From assembly GCA_013398175.1 (NCBI GenBank), contig VZRZ01004578.1, positions 468,041 through 532,040 on the forward strand: 64,000 nucleotides of DNA, read 5' to 3'. A program made the position numbers and the translations under genes. Shown here in pieces: positions 63,239-64,000 of the stretch. The notes beneath the pieces are model-generated. The model did not search any database. It was not told where the DNA came from and worked only from the letters and a program-made list of their open reading frames with translations. The stretch's first letter is position 1; every line of letters starts with the position of its first letter. Origin of the DNA: Climacteris rufus (Eukaryota; Chordata; Aves; Passeriformes; Climacteridae).

Positions 63239-63643
63239 TTCTTGTGACAAAAGATTGTAAGTAACAGGAACAAAAATGGCCCCAAATGAAGCCATTCTCA
63301 TGACAAAGACTGTAATGAGAACAGAAAATGGCACAAAATCAATTCATTCTCATGACAACCTTAAGATTGTAATGAGGACAAGAAAAACAGTCTGAAATTT
63401 ATCAATTCTTGTGACAACCCTGAGACAGTAATGAAAGCAGCAAATGGTATGAAATTGGTCCACTCTTGTGATAGACACTGAAACAAAACCAGAAAATAGC
63501 AACACGTTTATCCATCCTTTTGACAACCCTGCAAGTGGAACAAGAACAGAAAAGGTTAGGAAAATTAACCCATTCCTGTCACAAACAATCTGATAAGTGT
63601 AATAACCAACTGTCCTTTTCCAAATGGCATAATTCAGCCATTT
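63239..63643 (+). repeat. Diverged tandem array of 52-59 bp units, about 7 copies
   Basis: Unit starts, marked by TTCTTGTGACAA/TTCTCATGACAA-like words, fall at 63239, 63295, 63347, 63406, 63463, 63515 and 63573, giving lengths of 56, 52, 59, 57, 52 and 58 bp. Each unit then carries a GTAATGA(G)NACAG core, AAAATGG and a (A)AAATCAATTCA-like end. The last unit is degraded from about 63600 but still shows CCAAATGGCATAATTCAGCCA. A minus-strand open frame of 99 codons over it (63350-63649) is a by-product of the repetition, because unit lengths are not multiples of three. I do not recognise the family. Confidence 0.85.
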
Positions 63644-64000
63644 GAGCACTGGCTTCCTACTAAACTGGAGTAGTAATTAAGCTTCAGAGTATCTTTGGAC
63701 ACAGCTCACATTTGGTTTTGGTATAAAGTAGCAGAAGTTCATGGAAACTGAAGAAGGCATTCAAGATGGGTCTATACCCACTGGTTAGAGAAGTTCTGCC
63801 TCTCCAGTGTGCCTATTGCCAATGCTGGTTTTACTAACATAATTTTATTAATTATTTTCTTTGTGTCTGTTCCAGGAATCCACAGACCTCAGTTAGTGAT
63901 GAGGTCCTTTTTGAGTACCTGCTTCCAGGAGCCTGTGAAGCAATTGCCATTCAGTGCCATCCCTCTGCAGTCATGGATGAGATGATGACGTGTACTTGTA
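63644..64000. other. Intergenic DNA to window end
   Basis: Unique AT-rich sequence with no gene, repeat or RNA visible. The window ends inside it. Confidence 0.6.

Noticed and set aside
63350..63649. 99-codon minus-strand open frame with repeating pattern
   Set aside because: It follows the tandem array, whose unit lengths are not multiples of three; it is better read as a repeat than a protein.

Overview
This is vertebrate nuclear DNA, most likely from a bird. The only clear protein-coding sequence is the large second (last) coding exon of TSHZ1 (teashirt zinc finger homeobox 1), on the + strand at 4346-7530. The bird call rests on CR1 LINE 3' fragments ending in the typical tandem ATTCTATGATTCTA-like tail (36504-36916 and 54021-54232) and on very few recognisable interspersed repeats for 64 kb. 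The TSHZ1 reading frame is intact and nearly colinear with mammalian TSHZ1. The species cannot be fixed from the window alone.

Layout. Positions 1-4345 are the 3' part of TSHZ1 intron 1; exon 1, which encodes the first ~13 residues, lies outside. The exon holds five C2H2-type zinc fingers, an atypical homeodomain and a CtBP-type PIDLT motif. A 3' UTR follows from 7531 to about 8.7-8.94 kb, with three AATAAA clusters and an exact Pumilio site. From about 8.95 kb to the end there is no gene I can defend. This fits the large gene-poor interval downstream of TSHZ1 in amniotes, which is expected to hold long-range regulatory DNA. Several AT-rich stretches dense in homeodomain-, TCF- or POU-like words are noted as untested candidates.

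Features of the desert are two CR1 fragments, three AT-rich tracts that may be old CR1/L3-like remnants, CT/CA and CAAA microsatellites, predicted G-quadruplexes and some short perfect hairpins. An assembly scar lies at 31122-31245, where a 54-bp exact duplication flanks a single N. Near the right end, a minus-strand reading frame (61782-62282) with a possible membrane segment is broken by one TGA that overlaps a near-consensus splice donor. At 63124-63643 there is a diverged tandem array of 52-59 bp units preceded by an inverted copy, joined by perfect 13-bp inverted arms. This array is the most unusual structure in the window and I do not recognise its family.

Nothing here forms an operon, a viral gene, a CRISPR array or a defence system. 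The window's function is one developmental transcription factor gene plus its flanking non-coding DNA.
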